DNA from: Streptomyces soli
GTDB taxonomy: Bacteria > Actinomycetota > Actinomycetes > Streptomycetales > Streptomycetaceae
Assembly: GCF_003999195.1 (NCBI RefSeq)
Contig: NZ_RJVR01000254.1
Location: 1-64,000, forward strand
Length of the DNA stretch: 64,000 bases
Direction of reading: 5' to 3'
The position numbers were made by a program, and so were the translations under genes. Below, in pieces: positions 1-8,727 of this stretch. Below the pieces are notes generated by a model, which saw only the letters and a list, made by a program, of their open reading frames with translations, ran no database searches and was not told the DNA's origin. Every line of letters begins with the position of its first letter. Within the stretch, counting starts at the first letter, position 1.

Positions 1-685
1 CGCCGTCGCCGGCCCCGAGGACCGCCCCGAACTGCTGACCGCCGCCCGCAGCGGCCCGGACGCCGCCCGCGCCGCCGCCCTCCGGCACCTGGCCGACCGC
101 CAGGACCCCGACATCCTCGACCTCATCGAAGCCGCCGCCGCCGGCCCGGCCGACATCGTGACCCGCGCGGCCCTCGAATCCTTCGAACGCATGCGCAGCA
201 CTGCCGCCATCGCCCGCGCTCGCGCCTGGTCCTCCCGAGAAGACGCCCTCGGCTCCGCCGCCGCCCGCGTCCTCGCCTGCCGTGGCGGCACCCATGACTC
301 GCAGCGCGTACTCGGCGCCCTCCGCCGCCTCGTCCAACAGGACGGCGCCGACGCGGACGGCCTCGCCGCCCTGGTCGAAGGCACCGGACGCCTCTCGATC
401 GACTGCGCCGCGCCCGTCCTCCGCCACATCTACCGCGAGACCTCCTCATCCCAGCTCCGCGGCATCGCCGCCCAGGCCCTCGCCGCCACCGACCCCTCCT
501 TCCCCTCCGGCTTCGCCGTCGAATGCCTCTGGGACTGCGAAGAAGCCACCCGCGGCCTCGCCGCCCACCACGCCGCCACCGCCGACATCCGCGTCCTCGC
601 CCAACTCCGCCGCCTCGCCGCGGACCCCGCGGAAGAAGCCGACGTCCAAACCGCGGTCCGCGGCCGCCTCCGCACCGACATCTGA
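1..685 (+). CDS. HEAT-repeat-like protein, C-terminal part (5' end outside window)
   Basis: The reading frame is open from base 2, with no stop before 685, and shows strong G/C third positions, so the gene begins upstream. The visible 227 residues are alanine- and leucine-rich helical pairs with segments such as AALRHLADRQDPDILDLI and LRGIAAQALAATDP, the pattern of HEAT/armadillo solenoids, which usually act as protein-binding scaffolds. There is no catalytic motif, membrane segment or signal peptide in the visible part. The internal GTG near 158 is not needed as a start because similar repeats continue upstream of it. Function cannot be assigned. Confidence 0.75.
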   Translation, partial: AVAGPEDRPELLTAARSGPDAARAAALRHLADRQDPDILDLIEAAAAGPADIVTRAALESFERMRSTAAIARARAWSSREDALGSAAARVLACRGGTHDSQRVLGALRRLVQQDGADADGLAALVEGTGRLSIDCAAPVLRHIYRETSSSQLRGIAAQALAATDPSFPSGFAVECLWDCEEATRGLAAHHAATADIRVLAQLRRLAADPAEEADVQTAVRGRLRTDI

Positions 686-712
686 CCCCCCACCCCGCCC
701 CTTCCCGAAACC
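686..712. repeat. Dispersed intergenic 26-mer, copy 1
   Basis: The bases right after the HEAT-gene stop contain CCCCACCCCGCCCCTTCCCG followed by AAACC. The same 26-mer recurs near 53.23 kb and, inverted, near 53.48 kb. It is followed by C-rich inverted segments (to about 780). Such repeats are common after Streptomyces genes and may act as transcription terminators or mRNA 3' ends. Confidence 0.7.
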
Positions 713-1102
713 AGGGGGCTCCGCCCGCTGGACCCTCCCCCAGAAGGGTGCCCCCAGGTCCTCAAACGCCGGACGGGGGGCGAGCTCTTTGGGGACGTCG
801 CACCCGATACGGCTGCTGTCCTGGGAGTCGTTGGCCTGCTTTGGACCGACCCAAGCCACGGTTGGGGCCACCCCAATCGTCGCCACGTGACCTAGCCATC
901 AGACCCCGGCGAGGGATCGACTGGGGTGGATGCGGGGTGCGGACGCCTGATGTTTTCGAATCTGCAGGTGACACACGGTGAGCCGCGCGGTCGGTAAACC
1001 GGTCGGTACGCGGACTTGAGAGCCGGGGTGTGCTGTAGCAGTTCGCCCCATGGACGAGCTTTACGCCGACCGTTGGTACCGTACCGCGCTCTACCGCGGC
1101 GG
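713..1102. other. 390-bp intergenic stretch without a gene
   Basis: No frame has coding character here. The first 70 bases continue the C-rich inverted-repeat block. The rest is lower in GC, with short inverted segments close to the stop of the minus-strand lipoprotein gene (a 5-bp CCGCG/CGCGG stem near 1085) that could form a weak terminator. I see no RNA gene or convincing promoter. Confidence 0.5.
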
Positions 1103-1936
1103 TTAAAAGGCGCCGACGAACTTGAAAGCCTGGTTGACGAAGATGTGGTGCGGCCATTGCGTGCCGATGTTGTGGACCTCGTACTCGCCGTTGCTGAGCT
1201 TCACAACACGGTCGACGACGCCTCCCGAGTAGGGGGAGGTCAGCGAAGCTTCCGTTGCCTTGGTCGCTGCCGTTCCGATGACGAGCGTCCCGTCCCCCTC
1301 GGTGTAGTTCGCCGGGATCTGACCGACCTTCTTTGACACGGCCTTTGCACCCTGCTTGAAGGGGATCGCCGAGGAAGTCGCGGATACGCCGCCCGTCGGT
1401 TGCACGATGACCTGCGTGGCCGTGATGATCGTGCTGCTGGCCCACCCAATTACGAGGACGGGGTCGCCTTTTGTAACGGCACTCGCCGAGGTCGAGCTCG
1501 TCCCCTTCTGGAATGTCGTGGAGGACGCCTCGTCGACGGTCACCTTCTGACCCGTTGCTGTCGACACTGTGAAGGTCGACTTGGACACGCTGGCGACCGT
1601 TCCGGCCACTCCCCCCGGGGCCGGTCCAGACCGAGCGTTGGATGCCCCGCCGGCAGCTCCGGGACCGCCAGGGAAGCCGCTCGCCCCGGGCATGTGGCCC
1701 CCTGCTGGCGCCGAGGAGGACGCGGCTGGTGCCGAGGAGGACGCGGCTGGTGCCGAGGGGGATGCGGCGCAACCGGCGGAAAGTCCGATCACCGCACACA
1801 TCAGCGCAGCGGCCCCGATCCATCCACTTCTTGTGTTCGACAGCGACCGCCGTACGGCGGCACCGGAACTTCCAGCAACCGACGGCCCTGACGTAGCGCT
1901 CGCCTCGTGGGGGCTTGTTGGGTCGTAAACGTTCAT
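1103..1936 (-). CDS. DUF5666-type secreted lipoprotein
   Basis: This 277-residue protein has an N-terminal cytoplasmic tail of about 35 residues, one hydrophobic segment (WIGAAALMCAVIGLSAGC) ending in a lipobox-like LSAGC, and a Pro/Ala/Ser/Gly linker with the repeated unit PAASSSA. After it comes a beta-rich domain starting at GGVAGTVASVSKSTFTV that resembles DUF5666. The last 40 residues (GGVVDRVVKLSNGEYEVHNI) form a second small domain. The start at 1936 was chosen because GGAG lies 10 bases upstream; an in-frame ATG at 1999 lacks a ribosome site. It is probably anchored outside the membrane; function unknown. The linker repeat is an 18-bp DNA duplication around 1725-1760. Confidence 0.7.
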   Translation of the reverse strand: MNVYDPTSPHEASATSGPSVAGSSGAAVRRSLSNTRSGWIGAAALMCAVIGLSAGCAASPSAPAASSSAPAASSSAPAGGHMPGASGFPGGPGAAGGASNARSGPAPGGVAGTVASVSKSTFTVSTATGQKVTVDEASSTTFQKGTSSTSASAVTKGDPVLVIGWASSTIITATQVIVQPTGGVSATSSAIPFKQGAKAVSKKVGQIPANYTEGDGTLVIGTAATKATEASLTSPYSGGVVDRVVKLSNGEYEVHNIGTQWPHHIFVNQAFKFVGAF

Positions 1937-2150
1937 AATTGCGTTTCTCCTGCTGTTTCTCCGGCTCAGGAAGCTACGCAGAGAGTGCCAGCCGTTCATG
2001 TGAGGACCCTGTCGGCCGCCTGTGGCTATTCTGAACTCTCCTGTCCCTTATAAGGATGGAACGCGAGTTAGGGGCGACTGCGAGCCCCCCACTGAAAAGC
2101 CGTCCCTGGCTCTCCTGGAGAGGTGAGGGAAGACAGCGTCCGCACGCGGG

Positions 2151-2357
2151 TTGCTGCTCGAGACCCGCCCACCCGAGCAGGTGCTACGGGAGTGGATGGA
2201 CCGCCTGGCCCGGTACGCCATGACCGAAGCCGGCCTGGCCGGCGCGATGCGCAGGGCGACCTGCTCGCAGTGCAGCCTGGCCGGCGTGGGACACGGCCCA
2301 GTGCCCCGAATGCTCACCGCGGGACCCGCCGACCGCTGCGAGGTTGCCGCCGCATAG
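2151..2357 (+). pseudogene. TetR-family regulator C-terminal remnant
   Basis: The frame from the TTG at 2151 reads LLLETRPPEQVLREWMDRLA and continues RYAMTEAGLAGAMRRAT, which looks like the ligand-binding half of TetR/AcrR regulators (a PP-x-x-LREWMDRLARY helix pair). No helix-turn-helix region precedes it, and after about residue 37 the sequence becomes Cys/Gly/Pro-rich and unrelated. It lies just upstream of an MFS exporter, the usual partner of such a regulator, so I infer that a once complete regulator-exporter pair lost its repressor. The family call rests on pattern recognition only. Confidence 0.45.
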
Positions 2358-2410
2358 GATCGCCGGTAATTCCCGGATCGCTGGCGACCTTCGAAGCGAG
2401 GCCTTGGCAG

Positions 2411-3715
2411 GTGAAGTCACGGCAGGTGTCCCTCGCCGGCATGGCGCCGGCTGTTTTCCTGCCCGCGCTGATATTCGAGACCGGCATGGGTGCGCTCGCT
2501 CCGATCATCGCGCTGAGCGGGCGTGCGCTGGGCGCCTCGGTGAGCGCGGCCGGGCTGACGCTGGCGCTCCTCGGGGTCGGGCAGATTCTGGGGGACGTAC
2601 CGGCGGGGGCTCTGGCGGCCCGGGTGGGCGACCGCAAGGCCATGCTCATCGCCGCCGCGGTTGCCGCGATGACGCTGGTCGGTTGCGCGGAGGCCCGCGC
2701 CCTCTGGCAACTGGCACTGGCCATCACGGCCACAGGGGCGACGAACGCTGTGTTTGTCCTGGCCCGGCAGTCCTATCTCACCGAGGTCATCCCGTCGCAC
2801 CTGAGAGCCCGCGCGCTGTCCACGCTCGGGGGCATGTCCCGGGTCGGCGCGTTCATCGGGCCGTTCATCGGCGCGGCGGTGGTGTACGACCGCCCGGTGC
2901 GGGACGTGTACTGGCTGGCCCTGACGTGCACGATGGCCGCGGGTCTGGTTGTCCTGCTCGTCCGCGACGTCTCGGAACCGGGCAGGGTGCAGGAGCGCCG
3001 CTCCGCACCCGTCTCGGTGCGGACCGTGGTCGCGCGGCACCACAGGGTCTTCCTGACCCTGGGGACGGCCGTCTTCCTGGTGGGTTCGGTGCGCGCGACG
3101 CGGCAAACGGTACTGCCGCTGTGGGCCGAGCACCTCGGTCAGGCCCCCTCGACAACGAGCATCGTCTTCGGGATCGCCGGACTCGTGGATACCTTGACGT
3201 TCTATCCCTCGGGGATGGTCATGGACCGCGCTGGCAGGCTGTGGATCGCCGTGCCGTCGATGCTCGTACTGGGACTGACACAGGCCCTGCTACCGCTCAC
3301 CCACGGACTGCTCTCGCTTACCGTTGTCGCGATGCTCATGGGGTTCGGCAACGGGATCGGCAGCGGGATTCTGATGACTCTCGGCGCGGATGTCGCGCCG
3401 CCGGAGACCCGCTCGCAGTTCCTCGGGGTGTGGAGACTGTGCGCCGACTCCGGGAGCGCCGGAGGACCGCTGGTGGTGTCCGCGGCCGCCGGGCTGGGTA
3501 GCCTGGCCTCCGGAATCGTCCTGATGGGCGGGGTGGGGGTGTTGGCCGCGGCGGCGCTGTTGCGCTGGGTGCCGCGATACTCGCCCTTCGCCACCACGGG
3601 TTCGGGTTCGCGCCGAGCCGTGGTAGCGGGCTCGGCTGAACCGCCGGGCACCGGCATGGCGTACGAGGAGTCACCCGGCGGGCGCGGAAGACCGGGCCCG
3701 CCCGCGCAGCGGTGA
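2411..3715 (+). CDS. MFS transporter (multidrug-type)
   Basis: The 434-residue protein has about twelve hydrophobic helices. The MFS signature between helices 2 and 3 is visible as ALAARVGDRKAMLIA, and a cytoplasmic loop after helix 6 contains RRSAPVSVRTVVARHHR. The start is uncertain: GTG 2411 gives VKSRQVSLAGMAPAVFLPAL with a weak upstream GCGAGG, and an ATG at 2441 has no ribosome site. The frame is open upstream to 2123 but that stretch is Arg/Pro-rich and non-coding in character. The C-terminal 45 residues are hydrophilic. Substrate unknown; the adjacent TetR relic suggests an efflux pump that has lost its repressor. Confidence 0.8.
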   Translation: MKSRQVSLAGMAPAVFLPALIFETGMGALAPIIALSGRALGASVSAAGLTLALLGVGQILGDVPAGALAARVGDRKAMLIAAAVAAMTLVGCAEARALWQLALAITATGATNAVFVLARQSYLTEVIPSHLRARALSTLGGMSRVGAFIGPFIGAAVVYDRPVRDVYWLALTCTMAAGLVVLLVRDVSEPGRVQERRSAPVSVRTVVARHHRVFLTLGTAVFLVGSVRATRQTVLPLWAEHLGQAPSTTSIVFGIAGLVDTLTFYPSGMVMDRAGRLWIAVPSMLVLGLTQALLPLTHGLLSLTVVAMLMGFGNGIGSGILMTLGADVAPPETRSQFLGVWRLCADSGSAGGPLVVSAAAGLGSLASGIVLMGGVGVLAAAALLRWVPRYSPFATTGSGSRRAVVAGSAEPPGTGMAYEESPGGRGRPGPPAQR

Positions 3716-3752
3716 GCGGCGGCTCGTGCTCTGACCGGGATGGTTCCCCAGG

Positions 3753-4043
3753 TTGCGGCTCGCGTTGGTGGGTGCGGGGCCGCTTGGACGTGAGCCGGTG
3801 CGCGGACCAACCCCCGGTTGGCGAGGTGGGTTTCGTCACGGGGTGGTTGCACGTCGGGTACCAGGTGAAACAGGTCAACGGGCATGCGGTCTTCGCGCCC
3901 CGAAGGGCGGCAAGGTGCGCGACGTGCCACTGTCCGAACAGGTGGCGCGCGTGCTTGCTGCGCACGTGGCCCAGTTCCCGCCGGCCGAAGTCACCCTGCC
4001 GTGGCTGACACCGGACGGGCCACCGGCCCTTGACGGCATGTAG
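3753..4043 (+). pseudogene. Tyrosine integrase remnant, frameshifted
   Basis: Two adjacent frames together read like the catalytic domain of an actinobacterial phage or plasmid integrase. One gives WLHVGYQVKQVNGHAVFA (about 3845-3898); the other continues PKGGKVRDVPLSEQVARVLA then AHVAQFPPAEVTLPW (about 3900-4010). The switch of frame at about 3897 and the lack of the N-terminal domain and of the Arg-His-Arg-Tyr catalytic set show it is dead. It sits downstream of the MFS gene and the TetR relic, so the block 2.1-4.1 kb may be the remains of an integrated element. Confidence 0.65.
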
Positions 4044-4145
4044 CGGACCGCTGGTCAAGCGCACGACGGCCCCAACACGGCACAGGCGGCACGAGGAGTG
4101 CCCCTATCGGCGGCACAGCTGCTGGTAAAGGCACCTTTACGGCCC

Positions 4146-4649
4146 CTATACCAGCTTCTTCTCGAAAAAGTGATCCGCGAACGGGTCGTCGTGATACGCC
4201 GGGATCTCCCGGTAGCCCAGCCTGGCGTACAGCGCCCGGGCCTCCACCAGGTCCTTTCGCGTGTCGAGCCGCATCACGCTCGCGCCGAACACCTCGCGCG
4301 CCGCCTGCTCGGCCGCTCGGACCAGGGCCGGGCCGCCGCCGGTGCCACGGGCGGCGGCATGGACGAAGACGCGCTGCAGTTCGGTCATACCGGGGCCGAG
4401 CGCCTTCAGGCCCACGCAACCGACGGGGGCTCCGGCGTAGTGCCCGACCAGGAACAGCCCGGTGGGCGGGGCGAGTTCCGCGCTGGTGAACTCGGCGAGG
4501 ATGTCGTCGATCTCGGCGACGGTCATCCGGCGGCCGTAGTAACGGCTGACGATGTCCTCGAAGTACTGCCGGAGCAGGCCCGCCGAGACGGGATCACCGA
4601 CCGGCAGGGGCAGGACGTTCCAGCTCGCGGCGCTCTGTGCTGATCTCTC
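4146..4649 (-). CDS. GNAT-family N-acetyltransferase
   Basis: The protein is 167 residues, normal for a single GNAT domain. The acetyl-CoA binding loop appears as QRVFVHAAARGTGGGPALV (R/Q-x-x-G-x-G/A pattern), followed by RLDTRKDLVEARALYARLGY, the classic GNAT C-terminal motif. GTG 4649 was chosen because AGGA lies about 8 bases upstream; an in-frame GTG at 4700 would overlap the promoter region of the divergent gene. Substrate unknown. It is divergent from the mosaic ORF beginning at 4727. Confidence 0.8.
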   Translation of the reverse strand, partial: ERSAQSAASWNVLPLPVGDPVSAGLLRQYFEDIVSRYYGRRMTVAEIDDILAEFTSAELAPPTGLFLVGHYAGAPVGCVGLKALGPGMTELQRVFVHAAARGTGGGPALVRAAEQAAREVFGASVMRLDTRKDLVEARALYARLGYREIPAYHDDPFADHFFEKKLV

Positions 4650-4726
4650 CACAAGGCCATCCTGGCAGGGCCCGGCACGGCTATCCTCCGGTTTATTCAC
4701 GGACAGTTCGAGGCCACGGGGGCACG

Positions 4727-6118
4727 ATGCCGACGACGTATCCGATAGCGACGACCGAGCAGACCACGAACGACGTCATCGTCTTCGACCAGGAAGGCGA
4801 CTGGGCGGACGCGTCCTCGGTCGTCTGGCGCTGGAGCGCGCCCGGCGGGTCGGGGACGCCCTGGTACAACCTGTCCGACGTACGGCTGCGCAGCACTAAG
4901 GCGTACGGGTCGGTCGTGCTGGTCGCCGCGTCCGGCGGGAGGACCGCGATGCTGCGCAAGTCCACCCGCCAGATCCTCTGGCAGGTCAGCACCCCGGAGG
5001 ACAATCCGCACGCCATCGAGCGGCTCCCGGGCGGCGTGATCGTCACCGCCAGTACCAAACCGGGCCGGCTGCGCTTCTACGCCGACTCCACCCACACCAA
5101 ACCCTTCAGGACCGTCGGCCTGGCCTTGGCGCACGGCGTGCTCTACGACCCGGCGCGCAAAGCCCTGTGGGCTATCGGCGACAAGCAGCTCATCCGCTAC
5201 TCGCTGTCCGGCAAGGGGGCGGGCACCAAGCTCGCCGTGCACAGCCGGGTGACCTTCAAGGGCGTCCTGCGGACCGAGGACGGCGGCGTGACCTGGACGG
5301 AGACCTTCCGCAACACCGACCCGAAAGCCTTCTACGACTGCGTCACCTTCTTCGACGACAAGCACGGCCTCGCGGTGAGCGACCCGGTCGACGGCAAGTA
5401 CCGGATGCTCTCCACCCGCGACGGCGGCCTCAGTTGGGCCGTGCTGCCGTCCGACGGGATGCCGGCCGCGCTGGACGGTGAGGCGTCCTTCGCAGCGAGC
5501 GGCCAGTGTTTGGTCGGCTCGGGCGGCCACGACGTTTGGCTGGCGACCGGCGGCGGCGCGACCGCGCGGGTGCTGCACTCCGGCGACCGGGGCCTGACCT
5601 GGACCGCGGCCGGCACCACCGTCCCGGCGGGTGACTCGGCCAAGGGCGTCTTCGCGCTGGCCTTCCGCGACGGGTGGCACGGCATCGCGGTCGGCGGCGA
5701 CTACCGGGCGGACCAGGCCTCCCCCGACGCGGCGGCGGTCAGCCGGGACGGCGGGGCGACCTGGACCGCGTCGGCGCAGCCCCCGCCCGCGTACCGCTCG
5801 GGCGTCAGCTGGCTTCCGTACGCCCCTTCCTCGGCGGTCGCGGTCGGGCCGACCGGCAGTGACCTGTCCACGGACGGCGGGCGCACCTGGCGGACTTTCG
5901 ACACCGGCTCGTACGACACGGTGCGCTGCGCCGCGGACGGCGGCTGCTGGGCCTCGGGCGAGCAGCGCGGCTGGGTATTTCCTCGTCGTAGACCCCTTCA
6001 CGTACCCGGTGCCGGCCGGCGCGTGGCTGACCGACACCGGTCACTACAACGTCCCGGGACCGGGACCGGGTATCTCAGCCCTGGAGTCTCCGTCGACGCG
6101 ATCGATCTCCTCGCGTGA
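4727..6118 (+). pseudogene. Mosaic ORF: DUF6528-like head, BNR-repeat middle, out-of-frame tail
   Basis: The open frame encodes 463 residues but joins unrelated pieces. Residues 1-177 (to about nt 5258) look like a DUF6528-type beta-propeller protein (TTEQTTNDVIVFDQ, HAIERLPGGVIVTASTKPG, GVLYDPARKALWAIGDKQL) without the expected signal peptide. Residues 178-415 (to about 5972) are the later part of a BNR-repeat, sialidase-like propeller with repeated S-x-D-x-G-x-x-W motifs, ending SGEQRG. The last 48 residues are Arg-rich and non-coding in character, while another frame over 5975-6090 reads VVDPFTYPVPAGAWLTDTGH, a third conserved-looking piece. The 3' end overlaps the convergent gene by 44 bases. 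I infer two deletion junctions; the product may not be functional. Confidence 0.6.
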
Positions 6119-6920
6119 GGGTGTAGCCGCCCACGCCCGCCAGTGCGCCGAGCACTCCCCCGGCGGCGGTCCAGATCCAGCGGTCCGACCACCACCCCGG
6201 GGACCAGCCGCCGTCGGGCGCGGCCAGCGACGCGGGGGCCTCGGACACGGTCTCCGACGGGGAGGCGCTGGGCTCCGCGCTCGGGTCGAGCGTGGCGCCG
6301 GCCTGCTCGACCGGGGTGAGCGGAGCGGCCAGTTCGCCCCCGGCGGCCTTGGCGCCGCCGGCGTCCTTGGCGGTGGCCAGGATCTCGGTCTTCACGGCGA
6401 GGCCGAGGTCCTGGTCGGGCAGATCGGCCACGGTGAGCCGTACGTAGTACGCCCCCGGCAGCGGGTCGTTGGCCCAGGCCTCGGACCAGGGGCGTACGGT
6501 GCGCAGCGTGCAGCGCAGCGACACGTCGGCGGCCGCGGCCGTCGCCGTCCGCGAGGGGTGTCCGGCGGCGCAGGCCTGGTGGCGGCGGAGGCCGTCGTAG
6601 ACGTCGAGCCGCCAGGTGGCGGAGCCGTGCCGGGCCGAGGAGTCGGGCAGGGTGACGGTGGCCTCGACGGTGGCGTTCTGGCCCGCGGTGGCCGGGAACA
6701 TCCAGTACAGGTAGTCGCCGGTGGAGGCGGTGGCGGTCGCCGTCTGCCCCTGCTGCAGGGCGGTGGCGGTACGGAAGCTGGTGCCGGCCTCGGTCGGCGC
6801 GGCGACGCTGCCGCTGGGACTGGGGCTCGGGCTCGCGGTGTCGGCGGCGGCCATGGGGGCGCTGCCGAGGACAGCGGCGGCCGCCGCCAGTGCAGCGGCT
6901 GTCAGACGTGTCGTACGCAT
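6075..6920 (-). CDS. Secreted, membrane-anchored protein coupled to vWA gene
   Basis: The 281-residue protein has a signal peptide (MRTTRLTAAALAAAAAVLGS, then APMAAADTA), a Ser/Pro stalk, and a beta-rich extracellular domain. In it, TASTGDYLYWMFPATAGQNA resembles the prepeptidase-like beta-sandwich that also occurs in the partner protein. A second Ser/Pro linker follows, then one C-terminal membrane helix (WTAAGGVLGALAGVGGYTL) and an Arg-rich cytoplasmic tail. Its ATG shares one base with the TGA of the upstream vWA gene (TGATG), so translation is probably coupled and the two products likely work together on the outer face of the membrane. Function unknown. Confidence 0.75.
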   Translation of the reverse strand: MRTTRLTAAALAAAAAVLGSAPMAAADTASPSPSPSGSVAAPTEAGTSFRTATALQQGQTATATASTGDYLYWMFPATAGQNATVEATVTLPDSSARHGSATWRLDVYDGLRRHQACAAGHPSRTATAAAADVSLRCTLRTVRPWSEAWANDPLPGAYYVRLTVADLPDQDLGLAVKTEILATAKDAGGAKAAGGELAAPLTPVEQAGATLDPSAEPSASPSETVSEAPASLAAPDGGWSPGWWSDRWIWTAAGGVLGALAGVGGYTLTRGDRSRRRRLQG

Positions 6921-8176
6921 CAGTTGGTCCTCCAGACGGCGACGCGCCAGCGGGTCAGCCAGCCCCAGAGCAGTCCGGCGAGCAGGCCGGTGAGGGTCAG
7001 AACGGCGAGCATGATCCAGCCGCGGCCGAGACCGAAGGAGGCGACGTCCGAGGCGTTGTCGGGGGACGAGACGAGGCCGACGGTCAGCTCGACCGGCAGG
7101 CCCGGGGTGGTCTTGACGAAGGCCGGGGCCGAGAAGGAGTTGCTGAGCTCCAGGCAGACGGTCCGGGACGCGGGGGTGTCGGCTCCGCTCGCCGGCCAGG
7201 CGTAGCGCAGTCCGGTGGAGATGTCGTCGGTGCGTCCGCTGCCCGCGTCGCTGCCGCGTACGAGTTCCCGGTCGCCGGTCACCGCCCGCAGCAGCACTCC
7301 GTAGTCGTTGTTGACGGCGCGGTCGGCGCCGACGCTGACGGAGGCACGCAGTTCCTGTCCGTCGGCGACGTTGACCCGGTACCAGCGGTGTTCGGCGAAG
7401 GTCTCGCGGTCGGTGTAGACGCCGGCGCCGAGCAGGGGGGCGGTGGAGCAGGTGGAGGTGCCTTCGGTGGCGGTCGGGGTGACGGTGTTGTCGGCCGCGC
7501 GGTGGACCAGTTGCTTGGTCCGGTCGGCGAGCTCTTCCTTGTGGGAGACGGTGGTGTAGGTGCCACCGGTGGCCTCGGCGATGCAGGTGAGCTGCTTGCG
7601 CATCTTGTCGGTGGAGGCCAGGCCCAGGGTGTCGATCACCAGGTTGGTGCCCTCGGCGGCGAGTTCGCGGGCGACGACGCAGGGGTCGAGCGGAGCGCAG
7701 GTGTCCTCGCCGTCGGTGATGAGGACGATCCTGCGGGTGGCGTTCCCGCCCGCGAGGTCCTTGCCGGCGGCGCGCAGCGCGGGCCCGATGGGAGTCCAGC
7801 CGGTGGGGGCGAGGGTGGCGACGGCGGTCTTTGCCTCGGTGCGGTCCAGCTGACCCACGGGGTAGAGCTGTTCGGTGTCCTTGCAGCCCTCCACCTTGCT
7901 CTTGCCGGGGTAGTTGGCGCCGAGGGTGCGTATGCCGAGCCGTACGTCCGCGGGAACGCTGTCGAGGACTTCGTTGAAGGCCTGCTTGGCGGCGGTCATC
8001 CGGGACTGTCCGTCGATGTCGCGGGTGCTCATCGACCCGCTGGCGTCCAGTACCAGTTCGACCTTGGGGGATTCCGGCTGCGGCTCGTCCGCTACGGCAC
8101 CGGCCGGGAACAGGCCGGTCGCCAGCACGGCGAACAGGGCACACAGGCCCATCGCCGGCCGTCTTCTTATGATCAT
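6920..8176 (-). CDS. Secreted von Willebrand factor A domain protein
   Basis: This 418-residue protein starts with a signal peptide (MCALFAV-type hydrophobic run ending AVADE), then a vWA domain. Its metal-ion site is complete: DASGS (D-x-S-x-S) near residue 44, the Thr in LAPTGWTPIG, and Asp in LITDGEDTC. Paired cysteines (GCKDTE, DTCAPLDPC, TCIAEA) fit an exported, disulfide-bonded protein. A beta-sandwich domain follows (HRWYRVNVADGQELRASVSV), then one membrane helix near the C-terminus and a short basic tail. It is the first gene of a two-gene unit with the coupled protein at 6075-6920. Likely an adhesion or assembly factor at the cell surface; ligand unknown. Confidence 0.85.
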   Translation of the reverse strand: MIIRRRPAMGLCALFAVLATGLFPAGAVADEPQPESPKVELVLDASGSMSTRDIDGQSRMTAAKQAFNEVLDSVPADVRLGIRTLGANYPGKSKVEGCKDTEQLYPVGQLDRTEAKTAVATLAPTGWTPIGPALRAAGKDLAGGNATRRIVLITDGEDTCAPLDPCVVARELAAEGTNLVIDTLGLASTDKMRKQLTCIAEATGGTYTTVSHKEELADRTKQLVHRAADNTVTPTATEGTSTCSTAPLLGAGVYTDRETFAEHRWYRVNVADGQELRASVSVGADRAVNNDYGVLLRAVTGDRELVRGSDAGSGRTDDISTGLRYAWPASGADTPASRTVCLELSNSFSAPAFVKTTPGLPVELTVGLVSSPDNASDVASFGLGRGWIMLAVLTLTGLLAGLLWGWLTRWRVAVWRTN

Positions 8177-8185
8177 TGGCGGATC

Positions 8186-8593
8186 TTATTGATGATCGCC
8201 CGCAGGTCCCAACTCGGCCCAGACGACCCGTCCGCGTCCGCCCTCGCCGAGCGTCACGCCCCACGCCTTGGACAGCGCGCTGACCAGCAGCAGTCCGCGT
8301 CCGCCCTCCTCGTCCGTACCTGCCAAGCGAGGCTGAGGCACCGTCAGGCCACGTCCTTGTTCTGCGACTTCGATGCGTACGACGCCGTCGCAGAGCCGGA
8401 CCGCGCAGGCTATCTTCTCGCTGTCGCTGTAGCGCAGGGCGTTGGTGAAGAGCTCGGACACGATCAGCCCCGCGTCATCGGACAGCTCTCCGTCGATCCC
8501 CCACTCGCGCAGCCGCGCCCGGACGCGCCGTCGCGCCTCGGCGACCGCGGCGCCCTGCGCGGTCAGCCTGAACGCGTCATGGGAGGATGCCAC
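8186..8593 (-). CDS. RsbW-like ATP-binding (HATPase) regulator
   Basis: The protein (about 135 residues from GTG 8593) is a single GHKL ATPase domain. The N-box reads VSELFTNALRYS, a G1-like motif VRIEVAEQGRGLTVP replaces the usual D-x-G-x-G, and the G2-type GGRGLLLVSALSKAWGV is present. Such small Streptomyces proteins resemble anti-sigma kinases. The start is uncertain: GTG 8593 has only GGA next to it, and the frame is open to 8758, overlapping the divergent regulator gene. Together with the XRE-DUF5753 protein and the DUF574 methyltransferase it makes a gene set often found together in Streptomyces. Confidence 0.8.
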   Translation of the reverse strand: MASSHDAFRLTAQGAAVAEARRRVRARLREWGIDGELSDDAGLIVSELFTNALRYSDSEKIACAVRLCDGVVRIEVAEQGRGLTVPQPRLAGTDEEGGRGLLLVSALSKAWGVTLGEGGRGRVVWAELGPAGDHQ

Positions 8594-8636
8594 TCCGCTA
8601 CTATGCGCGTCGCGCCGAACGGATGACAAGATGCGA

Positions 8637-8651
8637 TCTGCAAATTGCAGA
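8637..8651. promoter_or_regulatory. Perfect palindrome in divergent promoter region
   Basis: TCTGCAAATTGCAGA is a perfect 15-base palindrome around a central A. It lies between the HATPase gene (start 8593) and the XRE regulator gene (start 8728), in an AT-richer patch. A dimeric HTH regulator such as the neighbouring XRE protein is the natural candidate ligand; this is inference from position and symmetry. Confidence 0.5.
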
Positions 8652-8727
8652 GTCGAAAGCAACAGGCTGCGATTCGTACTGACGTCATGACAGACTGCCG
8701 CTGAGCCAGGGGTGTTGGAGGAAAGTC

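Noticed and set aside
1569-1928. Plus-strand 119-residue frame opposite the DUF5666 lipoprotein
   Set aside because: It is the complement of the Pro/Ala linker region and has no ribosome site.
6075-8264. One long minus-strand frame covering both the vWA gene and its partner
   Set aside because: Its first two thirds are an out-of-frame reading of the vWA gene; only the part from 6920 down is a real protein.
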